Numbered from the stretch's first letter, positions 7,514-14,650 are shown. The stretch: DNA of 15,842 nucleotides from JBDGPU01 sp042219525 (GCA_042219525.1 JBDGPU010000142.1:1-15842); one strand, 5' to 3'. Program-made: numbers and translations. Notes: a model not told the origin generated them from the letters alone.

Positions 7514-8321
7514 CGCTGCACAGACCCGCGAACGGGTCGAGGACGCACTGTTCACGGCCGGCTACTGGGCGGTACTCTCACTGCTGCTGTTGCCCATCGT
7601 CGTGGTGATCACCACGTCGTTCCAGGCGACGGAGTACCTGCAGTTCCCGCCGAAGAGCCTCAGCCTGAAGTGGTACGTCAAGTTCTTCGAGAGTCCGCGC
7701 TGGCTGAAGGCCGTCTTCTACAGCGTGACGATCGGGGTCGGCACGTCGATCTGCTCGTCGATCCTCGGCGTGACCGGGTCGCTGGCGGTCCAGCGCTCCG
7801 ACTCGCGGTGGGTGCAGGCGCTGCCGGCGGTCATCCTGATGCCGCTGCTCATCCCGCCGGTCGTCCTCGGGCTGACGTTGCTCATCTACTTCAACAACGT
7901 CGGCCTCGAGAACAACGTCCTGCGCGTCGTGATGGCGCACACGCTGTGGGCGACGCCGCTGGTGTTCTTCATCATGCAGTCGGTGTTCTCCCAGTTCGAC
8001 TGGAACCTGCGCGACGCCGGCGCGGACCTCGGCGCACGCCCGCACGAAGTGTTCTACCACATCATCCTGCCGAACGTGCGGAGCGGGCTGTTCATCTCCG
8101 CGATGGTCGCGTTCATCGTCAGCCTCCAGGAGTTCGTGATGGCGCTGTTCCTCACGAGCTTCGGGACGTGGACCATCCCCGTCCTGGCGTGGACGTCGCT
8201 CCAGCAGTCGCTGACGCCGATGGTGAGCGTCGTCTCGACGTTCCTCGTCGTCGCGTCCGCCTTGGCCGTGCTGGTGTCGGCCGCGCTGATGAACCTGGAG
8301 TGGCTGGCCGAACAGCTGTAG
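7506..8321 (+). CDS. potC: ABC transporter permease, PotC type
   Basis: The second channel subunit, 271 residues, last gene of the operon. Six likely membrane segments lie at about 18-37, 70-93, 107-129, 141-160, 195-215 and 243-263. The cytoplasmic EAA-like loop is at 167-194 (DAGADLGARP, then ILPNVRSG). It starts inside the end of the first permease gene, and a purine-rich GGAGGGGGG tract about 10 bases before the ATG can serve as ribosome-binding site. A short T-run at about 8341-8345 may end the transcript. That run also lies over the 3' end of the opposite-strand PIN remnant. Confidence 0.9.
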   Translation: MSSAAQTRERVEDALFTAGYWAVLSLLLLPIVVVITTSFQATEYLQFPPKSLSLKWYVKFFESPRWLKAVFYSVTIGVGTSICSSILGVTGSLAVQRSDSRWVQALPAVILMPLLIPPVVLGLTLLIYFNNVGLENNVLRVVMAHTLWATPLVFFIMQSVFSQFDWNLRDAGADLGARPHEVFYHIILPNVRSGLFISAMVAFIVSLQEFVMALFLTSFGTWTIPVLAWTSLQQSLTPMVSVVSTFLVVASALAVLVSAALMNLEWLAEQL

Positions 8322-8333
8322 GAGAAGGACCCG

Positions 8334-8648
8334 TCACCGATATTTTGAAATCGTTCGATACGGGACGTAGTACCCGATCTCGTCGATCCACGTCGAAAGC
8401 CAGGCCTCAGCGGTTGGTTCATCGATCTTCCCGGCGTCGATCGCGGCCAACAGCACCCCGACCGAGCCGACGACCGTCACTCCCTGTTCTTTCGCGAATG
8501 CTCGGGCATCGCCGTCGTCCGTCAGTAATCGGCCGTCGTGTGCGTCCGCCAGGGCGAACGCCTGTGCCTCGCCTGGGTCGAGGTGTCCACTGACGACTGC
8601 TTCTCGGTTTGTAACCGCACAAATTGCAACCCCGGTGCCACAGGTCGG
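8334..8648 (-). pseudogene. C-terminal remnant of a DUF3368-type PIN-domain protein
   Basis: An open frame of 104 codons with no possible start near its upstream end. It reads GHLDPGEAQAFALADAHDGR, then LLTDDGDAR, VGSVGVLLAAIDAGKID and GYYVPYRTISKY before the stop. This is the C-terminal half of the haloarchaeal DUF3368 family, PIN-fold proteins usually paired with a small antitoxin. The later acidic residues (Glu27, Asp44/45 of the fragment) remain, but roughly the first 50-60 residues, which should hold the first catalytic Asp, are missing. An in-frame TAA at 8649-8651 precedes it, close to where composition shifts to AT-rich. It is probably a toxin gene cut when the neighbouring islet was inserted, or by later deletion. 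Codon use matches the GC-rich core. Confidence 0.75.
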
Positions 8649-8682
8649 TTAGACCGCTCGAGCCGAATAAATCTCTTTTTGG

Positions 8683-8696
8683 ATCGGTCAGTACAG
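8683..8696 (+). repeat. Left copy of a 14-bp direct repeat flanking the AT-rich islet
   Basis: atcggtcagtacag here is identical to 10541-10554 and in the same orientation. The two copies bracket the PIN cassette, with 1858 bases from one to the next. The flanking bases differ on both sides, so the match is exactly 14 bases. Confidence 0.8.
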
Positions 8697-8751
8697 ACCA
8701 CTCAACTACTACAGGAAGACGTAGAAGCTATTAGCGCCCACCAAATCATGC

Positions 8752-9201
8752 TTATGGTAAATTACCCTCAGGATCCATTGGTTGCATATTCTCGTTGTCA
8801 GCAGCATTGAATAAATCCCGATCGCTAGTTATAAATTGGAGGTTCTGAGCATTTTGCTGTATATTACGAGCAGTAGCAAGATGGATTGCATCTAGAGATC
8901 GTAAGTCATGCTTAGATACAAGACCAATTGCCTCGCCGAGGATTGGTTTCGTTACCGGGAATAGCTTGTATCTATTTTGGCCATCGAAAATGAACCGTGA
9001 GAGCCGTTTCTTAGCATTTGTCTCCGATAATTCATTTGTCCTATGTTTTTTCTTAAGAACCGAAGATATTTCCACAGCACCAATGTTACTTAGGACAATG
9101 TCGTTTCCCTGAACTTTAATTAAACTCTTGACCTTTTTATGCCCTTTTTCGCGGTAATACTGTTTCACGAGGGCGCAAGTATCAAAATATAATGTCGGCA
9201 T
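8752..9201 (-). CDS. PIN-domain ribonuclease, VapC-like toxin
   Basis: A 149-residue PIN protein with the full acidic set: Asp7 in YFDTCALVK, Glu44 in GAVEISSVL, Asp104 in SLDAIHLATA and Asp127 in ITSDRDL. These residues bind the metal ion that cuts RNA, so it should be active. VapC-like toxins cut tRNA or rRNA. Length is typical of the family. Its ATG directly follows the TAA of the 370-residue gene upstream with no base between, and GAGG sits five bases before it inside that gene's last codons, so the two are translationally coupled. A VapC would normally follow a small VapB antitoxin; here a large unrecognised protein takes that place. Composition is AT-rich, unlike the core, which suggests acquisition. 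Confidence 0.85.
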   Translation of the reverse strand: MPTLYFDTCALVKQYYREKGHKKVKSLIKVQGNDIVLSNIGAVEISSVLKKKHRTNELSETNAKKRLSRFIFDGQNRYKLFPVTKPILGEAIGLVSKHDLRSLDAIHLATARNIQQNAQNLQFITSDRDLFNAADNENMQPMDPEGNLP

Positions 9202-10314
9202 TTATACCTCTCTCCGTTCTTCACGTATCAGATCGGAAAGTGGTTTATTTGGATTGTCACCTTTTGTCAACTCATCTAGATTTATGTCTTCCGGGGATTC
9301 ATCTAGTTCTATACTGATGTCCTCATACCTCGGGGGTCCTAATTCCTCATCAAGTTCTTCTTCAGAACTTGATTCTTCAAAATCTGGTCCATTCGAACCA
9401 ATTTCTAATGGAGGAAGTTCGCTGGGAAGCGAGGGTAAGTCCACATCGAACTCATTTTTTAACCACTTTGATAGACCTTCATATCTCTTGTTGAATGAGT
9501 CCTTCATATCCTTCAATTCTTTTTTTCTATCCTTTTTGTTTTGTGGCTCGCTGGGGCCGCTACTGTTGTGATAGCTAATTATTGTAGCAATGATATTCCA
9601 AAGGCCATAGTAATAGAAACTATCATACTCTTTAAATGGCTTTTTTGAGGGATTATCCCGCTGCTGTAGTTGATCAAAAATAGCTATTCCTCCGCTTTCA
9701 AATGTGTCTATGTATTCCGCTGCCCCCTCAAATTCGTCATAACACAGCACTTCCAGTTTGAGGTTCCGACAACCACATGTGAAATCTGATTTTTGCGATT
9801 GCAGAATCTTTTTTTCTTGCGAAGCTTGGCTCTTCGCTTCGGTAAGAGCCTCATCAATTTCGAGATTAGCTAAATATAGGTCACGGTATGGTATCGATTC
9901 GTGATCTTGATAGTATTCATACAACAAATTTATCACATCACTGTCGGCTTCTTGGACGTAGTCTTCGTCTAATACACTGTTGTAGAACTCTTTTATTTCA
10001 TCAACTGTTGGGTGACGATCTAAATGAAATTGGTGGGCCTGTTGCAACTCATTAGTGTCTCCTGCAAGACGGACATCTGCAGCGTTAGCAGAGACTACAT
10101 CGCCATTAAGGTACCACTCCACCGTCACCTCATCCTCTAAATCAAAATACTGGATACCCTTAATCAGTAATTTCTGAAATCGAATTGAGTCAATGTCGTC
10201 AGGGTCGATGATGTTTGACTCAGTTACGGCTGCCCAAAGTCCCTCTCGGAGCTTGACAACCTTGATATTCTCGGCGTATGACCCTGCCATACACGACACT
10301 ACGATTGCGGTCAC
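9202..10314 (-). CDS. Unrecognised 370-residue protein coupled to a PIN toxin
   Basis: I do not recognise a family. The frame opens with GTG at 10314. ATG at 10290 (MAGSYAENIKVVKLREGL, 362 residues) is an equally good start, as a TATA-like atatcttttg on the opposite strand (10318-10327) lies about 32 bases upstream of it. Visible parts, numbered from GTG: a mixed alpha/beta N-terminal part to about 100; a helical acidic middle; Cys180, Cys182 and Cys191 in a CGC-x8-C arrangement that could bind metal; a hydrophobic aromatic patch at 230-248 (YYYGLWNIIATIISYH); a lysine-rich helix near 258-287; and an acidic, Ser/Glu/Asp-rich low-complexity tail from about 310 to 345 ending in a charged segment. 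No catalytic motif stands out. The position just before VapC fits an antitoxin or partner role; the acidic tail could wrap the toxin. This is inference only. Confidence 0.75.
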   Translation of the reverse strand: MTAIVVSCMAGSYAENIKVVKLREGLWAAVTESNIIDPDDIDSIRFQKLLIKGIQYFDLEDEVTVEWYLNGDVVSANAADVRLAGDTNELQQAHQFHLDRHPTVDEIKEFYNSVLDEDYVQEADSDVINLLYEYYQDHESIPYRDLYLANLEIDEALTEAKSQASQEKKILQSQKSDFTCGCRNLKLEVLCYDEFEGAAEYIDTFESGGIAIFDQLQQRDNPSKKPFKEYDSFYYYGLWNIIATIISYHNSSGPSEPQNKKDRKKELKDMKDSFNKRYEGLSKWLKNEFDVDLPSLPSELPPLEIGSNGPDFEESSSEEELDEELGPPRYEDISIELDESPEDINLDELTKGDNPNKPLSDLIREERREV

Positions 10315-10423
10315 TCATATCTTTTGTTGTTGGAATTAGACACGATACTCAAGCTATGACAGATTCGTCGATTTTACCTCTCTTCAATCGGCAAATAGAG
10401 GAGAATAGCAGGTCACACAAAAA

Positions 10424-10519
10424 TTACTCTTCATCTGTGACGATTACCATCTGCGGTTCACCATCAAGATCGTAATCATTTCGCAGGCTCGTTCTCGCAG
10501 GTGATTCGGTAAGATTGGA
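10424..10519 (-). pseudogene. Possible C-terminal gene remnant at the right edge of the islet
   Basis: Between two in-frame stops the minus strand reads a protein-like segment, LTESPARTSLRNDYD followed by LDGEPQMVIVTDEE and a TAA. It is acidic and uses haloarchaeal-style codons but has no early start codon. It may be the tail of a gene broken when the islet inserted. I do not recognise it, and chance is a real alternative. Confidence 0.25.
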
Positions 10520-10540
10520 CTAAAAATAGTTCCAGTCAGA

Positions 10541-10554
10541 ATCGGTCAGTACAG
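10541..10554 (+). repeat. Right copy of the 14-bp direct repeat flanking the AT-rich islet
   Basis: atcggtcagtacag is identical in sequence and orientation to 8683-8696. It lies just before the promoter-proximal region of the Nudix gene, where composition returns to the GC-rich norm. Confidence 0.8.
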
Positions 10555-10599
10555 GTGAAGTGTTTAACAGAGAGGGGAGACTTCCGCTGAATACTGCAA

Positions 10600-11088
10600 A
10601 TGCCCACAGTCGCGCCAGAAGCCCCCCGCGTACAGCAGACACTTCGACTCCCGGAGTCGAAGCTAAAATCGTTTCGTGAGTGGGCTGTCGACGGGAGCGG
10701 TTTGACGGCTTCAGCACGCGTGAAGGACTCCGATGGGCGGATCGCACTCATCCAGAACAGGTGGACGAATGGATGGTTCCTGCCGGGCGGTGCTGTTGAA
10801 GCCGGTGAATCCCCTGAAGGGGCTGCTCACCGCGAAATTCGGGAGGAAACCGGATTGGATGCCACGATAGAATCACCGTTGGTCGTTCTTGACCAAACGT
10901 ACGTGTCCGAAGTGGACGGCAAGGAGTGGTTCTCCGGACTGTTCGTAGTGTACGCCGCTTCCGCGGAGGGCGAGATACCGGATGCCTCGCAGTTGGGTGT
11001 GGTCGACGACGAAATTCAGTCCGCACGATGGTTCGACACACTTCCCGACGATCTGCAAGATGGCGAACTCCTTCGGCCGTATCTGTAG
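10600..11088 (+). CDS. Nudix hydrolase
   Basis: A 162-residue Nudix-fold pyrophosphohydrolase that would cleave a nucleoside diphosphate linked to some group X. The Nudix box is exact at residues 64-86: Gly64, Glu70, then REIREETGL from 78, which provides the metal-binding glutamates 79, 82 and 83. It is preceded by WFLPGGAVE, typical of substrate-loop placement. About 35 residues before the fold (SKLKSFREWAV) are helical and charged. Substrate cannot be told from the box. The ATG at 10600 is the first in frame. A purine-rich gagaggggaga about 20 bases upstream is too distant for a standard ribosome-binding site. It lies directly right of the islet's repeat and is probably a single-gene unit. 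Confidence 0.88.
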   Translation: MPTVAPEAPRVQQTLRLPESKLKSFREWAVDGSGLTASARVKDSDGRIALIQNRWTNGWFLPGGAVEAGESPEGAAHREIREETGLDATIESPLVVLDQTYVSEVDGKEWFSGLFVVYAASAEGEIPDASQLGVVDDEIQSARWFDTLPDDLQDGELLRPYL

Positions 11089-11144
11089 GCCATCGACCCC
11101 TTCCAATTTCCGACAATAGCTGAAAGCGAGTTACTCCCCAACGC

Positions 11145-11239
11145 TATTTCCCACCCTTGCCGACGTGCACCCGTCGCTGCCGAGGTCCCCACGCGATGTA
11201 TTTCCCACCCCACACCCCCCGCGGCGTGGGGTATTTACC
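11145..11239 (+). promoter_or_regulatory. DUF460 gene promoter with repeated ATTTCCCACC elements and a hairpin
   Basis: tatttcccaccc occurs exactly at 11145-11156 and 11199-11210, and a variant, gtatttaccgccc, at 11231-11243 supplies the likely TATA box, centred about 27 bases before GTG 11262. A stem of six pairs (ccccac 11208-11213, gtgggg 11226-11231, 12-base loop) sits just before the TATA box. The repeated element may be a regulator site or duplicated promoter material. Confidence 0.45.
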
Positions 11240-11261
11240 GCCCAACTCCCTAGCTGACGGT

Positions 11262-13289
11262 GTGACAACGCGGAGAACCAGGGCCCTGGACGACCCCGTT
11301 TTTGGCGTCGACGTGCAGAGCGGCGACGTTCGCGGGGACGCCCCCCAGTACGCCCTCGTCGTCCTCTCGCCGGTCGACGACGACGAAGACGACGCGCCGG
11401 ACATCGAGGGCCCCGTCGCGCGCATCGAGCGCGACGTGGTCTCCTACCGGAAGCTGCTCCGGCTCGTCGACGAGCGCGAGCCCGCCCTCATCGCCACCGA
11501 CAACGCCTACGAGCTCGCGGCCGACAAGGACTCGCTGATCGGCCTGCTCCGGTCGCTCCCGGACGGCACCCGCCTCGTGCAGGTGACCGGCGCGGAGCGG
11601 CCCGAACCCCTCTCCCGGGTCGCCTCCCGGCACGGCATCCCGTACGGGAAGGACCCGATGGACGAGGCCGAGGCGTCGGCCCGGCTCGCCGCCGCCAACG
11701 TCGGCCAGGAAGTGACCGCCTTCGACGACACGACGACGGTGAAGGTGTCGCGCGGGCGGTCGACCGGCTCCGGCGGCTGGAGTCAGGACCGCTACACGCG
11801 CCGGATCCACGGCAACGTGAAGAAGCGGAGCCGCGAGGTCGAATCCGAGCTCCGCTCGGCGAACCTCGACTACGAGCGCGACGTGACCCAGAAGTACGGC
11901 GGCTACTCGAACGCCGTCTTCACCGTCGACGCGCGCCCCGAGGACATCCCGGTGTCGAACTCGCGGGCGGGCGACGTCCGCGTCGACCTCGAGCGCGAAC
12001 AGCGCGACGGCATCGAATACGAGCCGCTGGTCCAGCGACGCGACCGCGTCATCGTCGGGATGGACCCCGGGACGACCACCGCCGTCGCCATCGTCGGCCT
12101 CGACGGGACCGTTCACGAGCTACACTCCTCGCGGACGAACGACACCGGCGACGTGACGGAGTGGATCGTCGAGCGCGGTCGGCCGGTCATCGTCGCCGCC
12201 GACGTCGAGCCAATGCCGGAGACGGTCGAGAAGATCCGGCGCTCCTTCGACGCGAAAGGCTGGGCCCCGGCGTCGGACCTGCCGGTCGACGAGAAGCTCC
12301 ACCGCACGCGCGACCAAGAGTACGAGAACGACCACGAGCGTGACGCGCTGGCAGCCGCCCTCTACGCGTTCGACAACCACGAGGACCAGTTCGAGCGGAT
12401 CACGGAGAAGACGCCGCCGCGCCACGACTGGGAGGAGGTCATCGACCGCGTCGTCGCCGGCGGTGCCAGCGTCGAGGCCGTCATCGCCGACCTCGAGGGC
12501 GACGACGGCGACGGCGACGGGACCGAGGACGGCGACGGGACCGAGGACCCGGAGCCCGAGCTGAGCGAGGAGGAACAGGAGATCAAGCGCCTCCGCGAGC
12601 GCGTCGACCGGCTCACGAGTCACGTCGACGAGCTCGAGGGGCAGCTCGGCGAGAAGGACGACCGCATCGAGGAGCTGGAGACGGAGCTGTCCGACGCCAA
12701 GCGCGAGGAGCGCATCGAGGCCCGGACGCGCCGCTCCGTCTCGCGGCTGGAGCGCGAGAACGAGCGCCTCGAACGCGAACGCGACGAGGCCCGCGAGCGT
12801 GCCGACGACCTCGAGGGGAAGCTCGAGCGGCTGAAGGAGCTGTGGAAGCTCGACCACTCCAACGTCACGGACGTCGCCGAGGGTCGCGACCTCGTGTCGG
12901 TGAAGCCGGTCGAGCAGTTCATCGTCGACGACATCGAGGCGACCGACGCGGAGTATGGGCTCGCGAAGGGGGACGTGGTCTACCTGCGCGACGCCTCCGG
13001 CGCTGGCCGGGAAGCGGCCGAGCGACTGGCCGAGACGGAGCCCCGGGTCGTCCTCCGGGGCGGCACCCTCCCGGACGTCGCCGACCGGACGTTGTTCGAG
13101 CACGGCGTGCCGGTCGCGCCCGCGGAGGACGTGGAGATCCGGGAAATCGACGAGCTCGCCATCGCCCGCGAGAGCGACGTCGTCGCCGCCGTCAACGACT
13201 GGCGCCGGCGCGCGCAACAGCGGAAAAAGGATCGGAACGCGGAGATGGTCGACCAGATCATCTCCGAGCACCGGGCCGACCGGTCCTGA
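11262..13289 (+). CDS. DUF460 (COG2433) RNase H-like archaeal protein
   Basis: A 675-residue member of the archaeal DUF460 family, whose function is not established. The start is GTG 11262: the TATA-like box lies 27 bases upstream, and the earlier in-frame ATG at 11157 adds a non-acidic, Pro/Arg/Cys-rich stretch atypical of halophiles. Layout from that start: N-terminal domain (about 1-250); RuvC/RNase H-like core with VGMDPGTTTAVAIV (Asp268), VIVAADVEP (Asp314) and NDHERDALAAALYAF (Asp361); an acidic Gly/Asp hinge (about 412-433) with a duplicated GDGTED unit; a long charged coiled coil (about 434-530); and a C-terminal alpha/beta domain to 675. The retained acidic residues are consistent with a metal-dependent nuclease fold. 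It stands alone on its transcript, upstream of tyrS. Confidence 0.88.
   Translation: MTTRRTRALDDPVFGVDVQSGDVRGDAPQYALVVLSPVDDDEDDAPDIEGPVARIERDVVSYRKLLRLVDEREPALIATDNAYELAADKDSLIGLLRSLPDGTRLVQVTGAERPEPLSRVASRHGIPYGKDPMDEAEASARLAAANVGQEVTAFDDTTTVKVSRGRSTGSGGWSQDRYTRRIHGNVKKRSREVESELRSANLDYERDVTQKYGGYSNAVFTVDARPEDIPVSNSRAGDVRVDLEREQRDGIEYEPLVQRRDRVIVGMDPGTTTAVAIVGLDGTVHELHSSRTNDTGDVTEWIVERGRPVIVAADVEPMPETVEKIRRSFDAKGWAPASDLPVDEKLHRTRDQEYENDHERDALAAALYAFDNHEDQFERITEKTPPRHDWEEVIDRVVAGGASVEAVIADLEGDDGDGDGTEDGDGTEDPEPELSEEEQEIKRLRERVDRLTSHVDELEGQLGEKDDRIEELETELSDAKREERIEARTRRSVSRLERENERLERERDEARERADDLEGKLERLKELWKLDHSNVTDVAEGRDLVSVKPVEQFIVDDIEATDAEYGLAKGDVVYLRDASGAGREAAERLAETEPRVVLRGGTLPDVADRTLFEHGVPVAPAEDVEIREIDELAIARESDVVAAVNDWRRRAQQRKKDRNAEMVDQIISEHRADRS
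12513..12548 (+). repeat. Two perfect 18-bp tandem copies inside the DUF460 gene
   Basis: ggcgacgggaccgaggac occurs at 12513-12530 and again at 12531-12548. It adds six residues (GDGTED) in frame to the acidic hinge before the coiled coil. This is probably a recent slippage event in a region that tolerates length change. Confidence 0.9.
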
Positions 13290-13291
13290 TC

Positions 13292-13353
13292 GCTCGTCAG
13301 CGACTCGGCTTTGCTGTGGGTTGCTCGCCAGCGACTCGGCTTTACTGTGGGTT
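13292..13353 (+). repeat. 31-bp tandem repeat, two copies, downstream of DUF460
   Basis: Copies at 13292-13322 and 13323-13353 start with gctcgycagcgactcggctt and end ctgtgggtt. They differ at two positions, both transitions. They begin three bases after the DUF460 stop codon. No frame or regulator is recognised. Confidence 0.9.
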
Positions 13354-13635
13354 GGTGCATCCGTCGGCGACAGTGTATCGGTTTCAATGGATCCCCGGCA
13401 CAGCCCGCTATTATCACGGGGAGAGGGGTAAAAATTATATGGTAGCGCGTGTAACGTGCTAGCGCGGGGAACCCAGAGGCACCCACCTCCCCGATACGTT
13501 GGACCCTGTGGGCGGACGGCCCACGGCGCCACCTGACACCCCGTCGCCGCCGTGGCCGTTCGGCTCCGTCTTCTCCGGGACACTCGCTTGCACGGTTCCA
13601 GAACGCATATCACCACGACCCTCGCAGTGTCGCGT
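13354..13635. other. Upstream region of tyrS with possible structured leader or small RNA
   Basis: No protein gene is supported. A strong AT block, taaaaattatat, at about 13430-13441 looks like a TATA element in either direction. It is followed by two potential stems: cgggga 13465-13470 with tccccg 13488-13493, and gtgggc 13508-13513 with gcccac 13519-13524 (five-base loop). A separate TATA-like box near 13608 serves tyrS. No tRNA cloverleaf or C/D-box signature was found. Confidence 0.4.
13606..13611 (+). promoter_or_regulatory. TATA-like box of tyrS
   Basis: catatc is centred about 28 bases before ATG 13636. This supports a leaderless tyrS transcript and rejects the longer in-frame start at 13552. 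Confidence 0.5.
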
Positions 13636-14625
13636 ATGGATGCCTACGAGTTGATAACCCGGAACGCCGCCGAGGTGGTCACCGAGGAGGAGATCGAAGC
13701 ACTCGCGGAGGACCCCAGCGGCAAACGGGCCTACGTCGGCTACGAGCCGTCCGGCGTCCTCCACATCGGGCACATGCTCGGCGCGAACAAACTGATCGAT
13801 CTCCAGGAAGCGGGCTTCGAAGTCACCGTGCTGCTGGCCGACGTGCACGCCTACCTCAACGACAAGGGCTCCTTCGAGGAGATCCGGCAGACGGCCGAGG
13901 TCATGCGTGACCAGTTCATCGCCTACGGGCTCGACGAGGACCGGACGCAGTTCGTCCTCGGCTCCGACTTCCAGCTCGACGACGACTACACGCTGGACCT
14001 CCACGCGCTCGAACTGGAGACGACGCTCGCCCGCGCGGAGCGCGCGATGGCCGAGATCAAATCAGGCGACTCGGTGAAGGTGTCCCAGGCGGTGTACCCC
14101 CTGATGCAGGCGCTCGACATCCCGTACCTCGGCGTCGACCTCGCGGTCGGCGGAATGGAACAGCGCAAAGTCCACATGCTCGCCCGGGACGTCCTCCCGA
14201 GCATCGACCGCAAGCCCCCGACCAGCCTCCATACCCCCCTCATCGCGGACCTCGCGAGCGGCCAGGGGAAGATGTCCTCCAGCGAGGGCGTCACCATCTC
14301 GATGCAGGACTCCCGGGACGACATCGAGACGAAGGTCGAGAAGGCGTACTGCCCGCCGACGGCCGACCCCGAGCCGACCGACGACGGCGAGGAGCGCGAG
14401 AACCCCGTCCTCCAGATCTTCGAGTACCACGTCTTCCCGCGCTTCGACGAGGTCGTCGTCGAGCGCCCCGAGGAGTACGGTGGGAACCTCACCTACGAGG
14501 AGTACGACACGCTCGAGGCGGAACTCGAATCCGGCGAACTCCATCCTGCCGACGCCAAGGGTGCGCTCGCGGAGTACCTCGACCGCCTCATCGCGCCAGG
14601 TCGCGAGCAGCTGGCAGAGGAATAG
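13636..14625 (+). CDS. tyrS: Tyrosyl-tRNA synthetase, archaeal type
   Basis: Charges tRNA-Tyr with tyrosine in the cytoplasm; class I enzyme, 329 residues, close to the short archaeal/eukaryotic form. The class I signatures are intact: HIGH at 43-46 and KMSSS at 212-216. Residues that line the tyrosine pocket in the Methanocaldococcus jannaschii enzyme (Tyr32, Tyr151, Gln155, Asp158, Gln173) are matched here by Tyr36, Tyr154, Gln158, Asp161 and Gln176. The C-terminal part (about 225-329) is the anticodon-recognition region, with an acidic insertion near 243-256 (ADPEPTDDGEERE) typical of halophilic adaptation. The ATG at 13636 fits the family's N-terminus and the TATA box. It converges with the small membrane protein gene on the opposite strand. 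No sign of transfer. Confidence 0.95.
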   Translation: MDAYELITRNAAEVVTEEEIEALAEDPSGKRAYVGYEPSGVLHIGHMLGANKLIDLQEAGFEVTVLLADVHAYLNDKGSFEEIRQTAEVMRDQFIAYGLDEDRTQFVLGSDFQLDDDYTLDLHALELETTLARAERAMAEIKSGDSVKVSQAVYPLMQALDIPYLGVDLAVGGMEQRKVHMLARDVLPSIDRKPPTSLHTPLIADLASGQGKMSSSEGVTISMQDSRDDIETKVEKAYCPPTADPEPTDDGEERENPVLQIFEYHVFPRFDEVVVERPEEYGGNLTYEEYDTLEAELESGELHPADAKGALAEYLDRLIAPGREQLAEE

Positions 14626-14650
14626 GCCACCCGCAAACTTCTCGTTCGGC

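Larger units (their letters stand above)
10315..10599. other. AT-rich intergenic region between islet gene and Nudix gene
   Basis: No intact gene is seen. It holds the probable promoter of the 370-residue gene (minus strand, about 10318-10327), a possible 31-codon gene remnant on the minus strand (10424-10519), the right copy of the 14-base direct repeat (10541-10554), and two TATA-like candidates for the Nudix gene (taaaaata at 10521-10528 and tttaac at 10562-10567). Confidence 0.5.

Noticed and set aside
8538..8810. Plus-strand 90-residue frame over the PIN remnant and islet edge
   Set aside because: It crosses the composition break and overlaps the PIN remnant and the PIN gene on the other strand, with no protein-like features.
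8683..10554. Islet as a classical insertion sequence or MITE
   Set aside because: No transposase is encoded, and the ends just inside the 14-base repeats are not inverted copies of each other.
11157..11261. Longer N-terminus of the DUF460 protein from ATG 11157
   Set aside because: It runs through the hairpin and TATA box, and its Pro/Arg/Cys-rich sequence does not match a halophilic protein.
13552..13635. Longer N-terminus of TyrRS from ATG 13552
   Set aside because: Arg/Thr-rich and absent from the family's usual length; the TATA box near 13608 would lie inside it.
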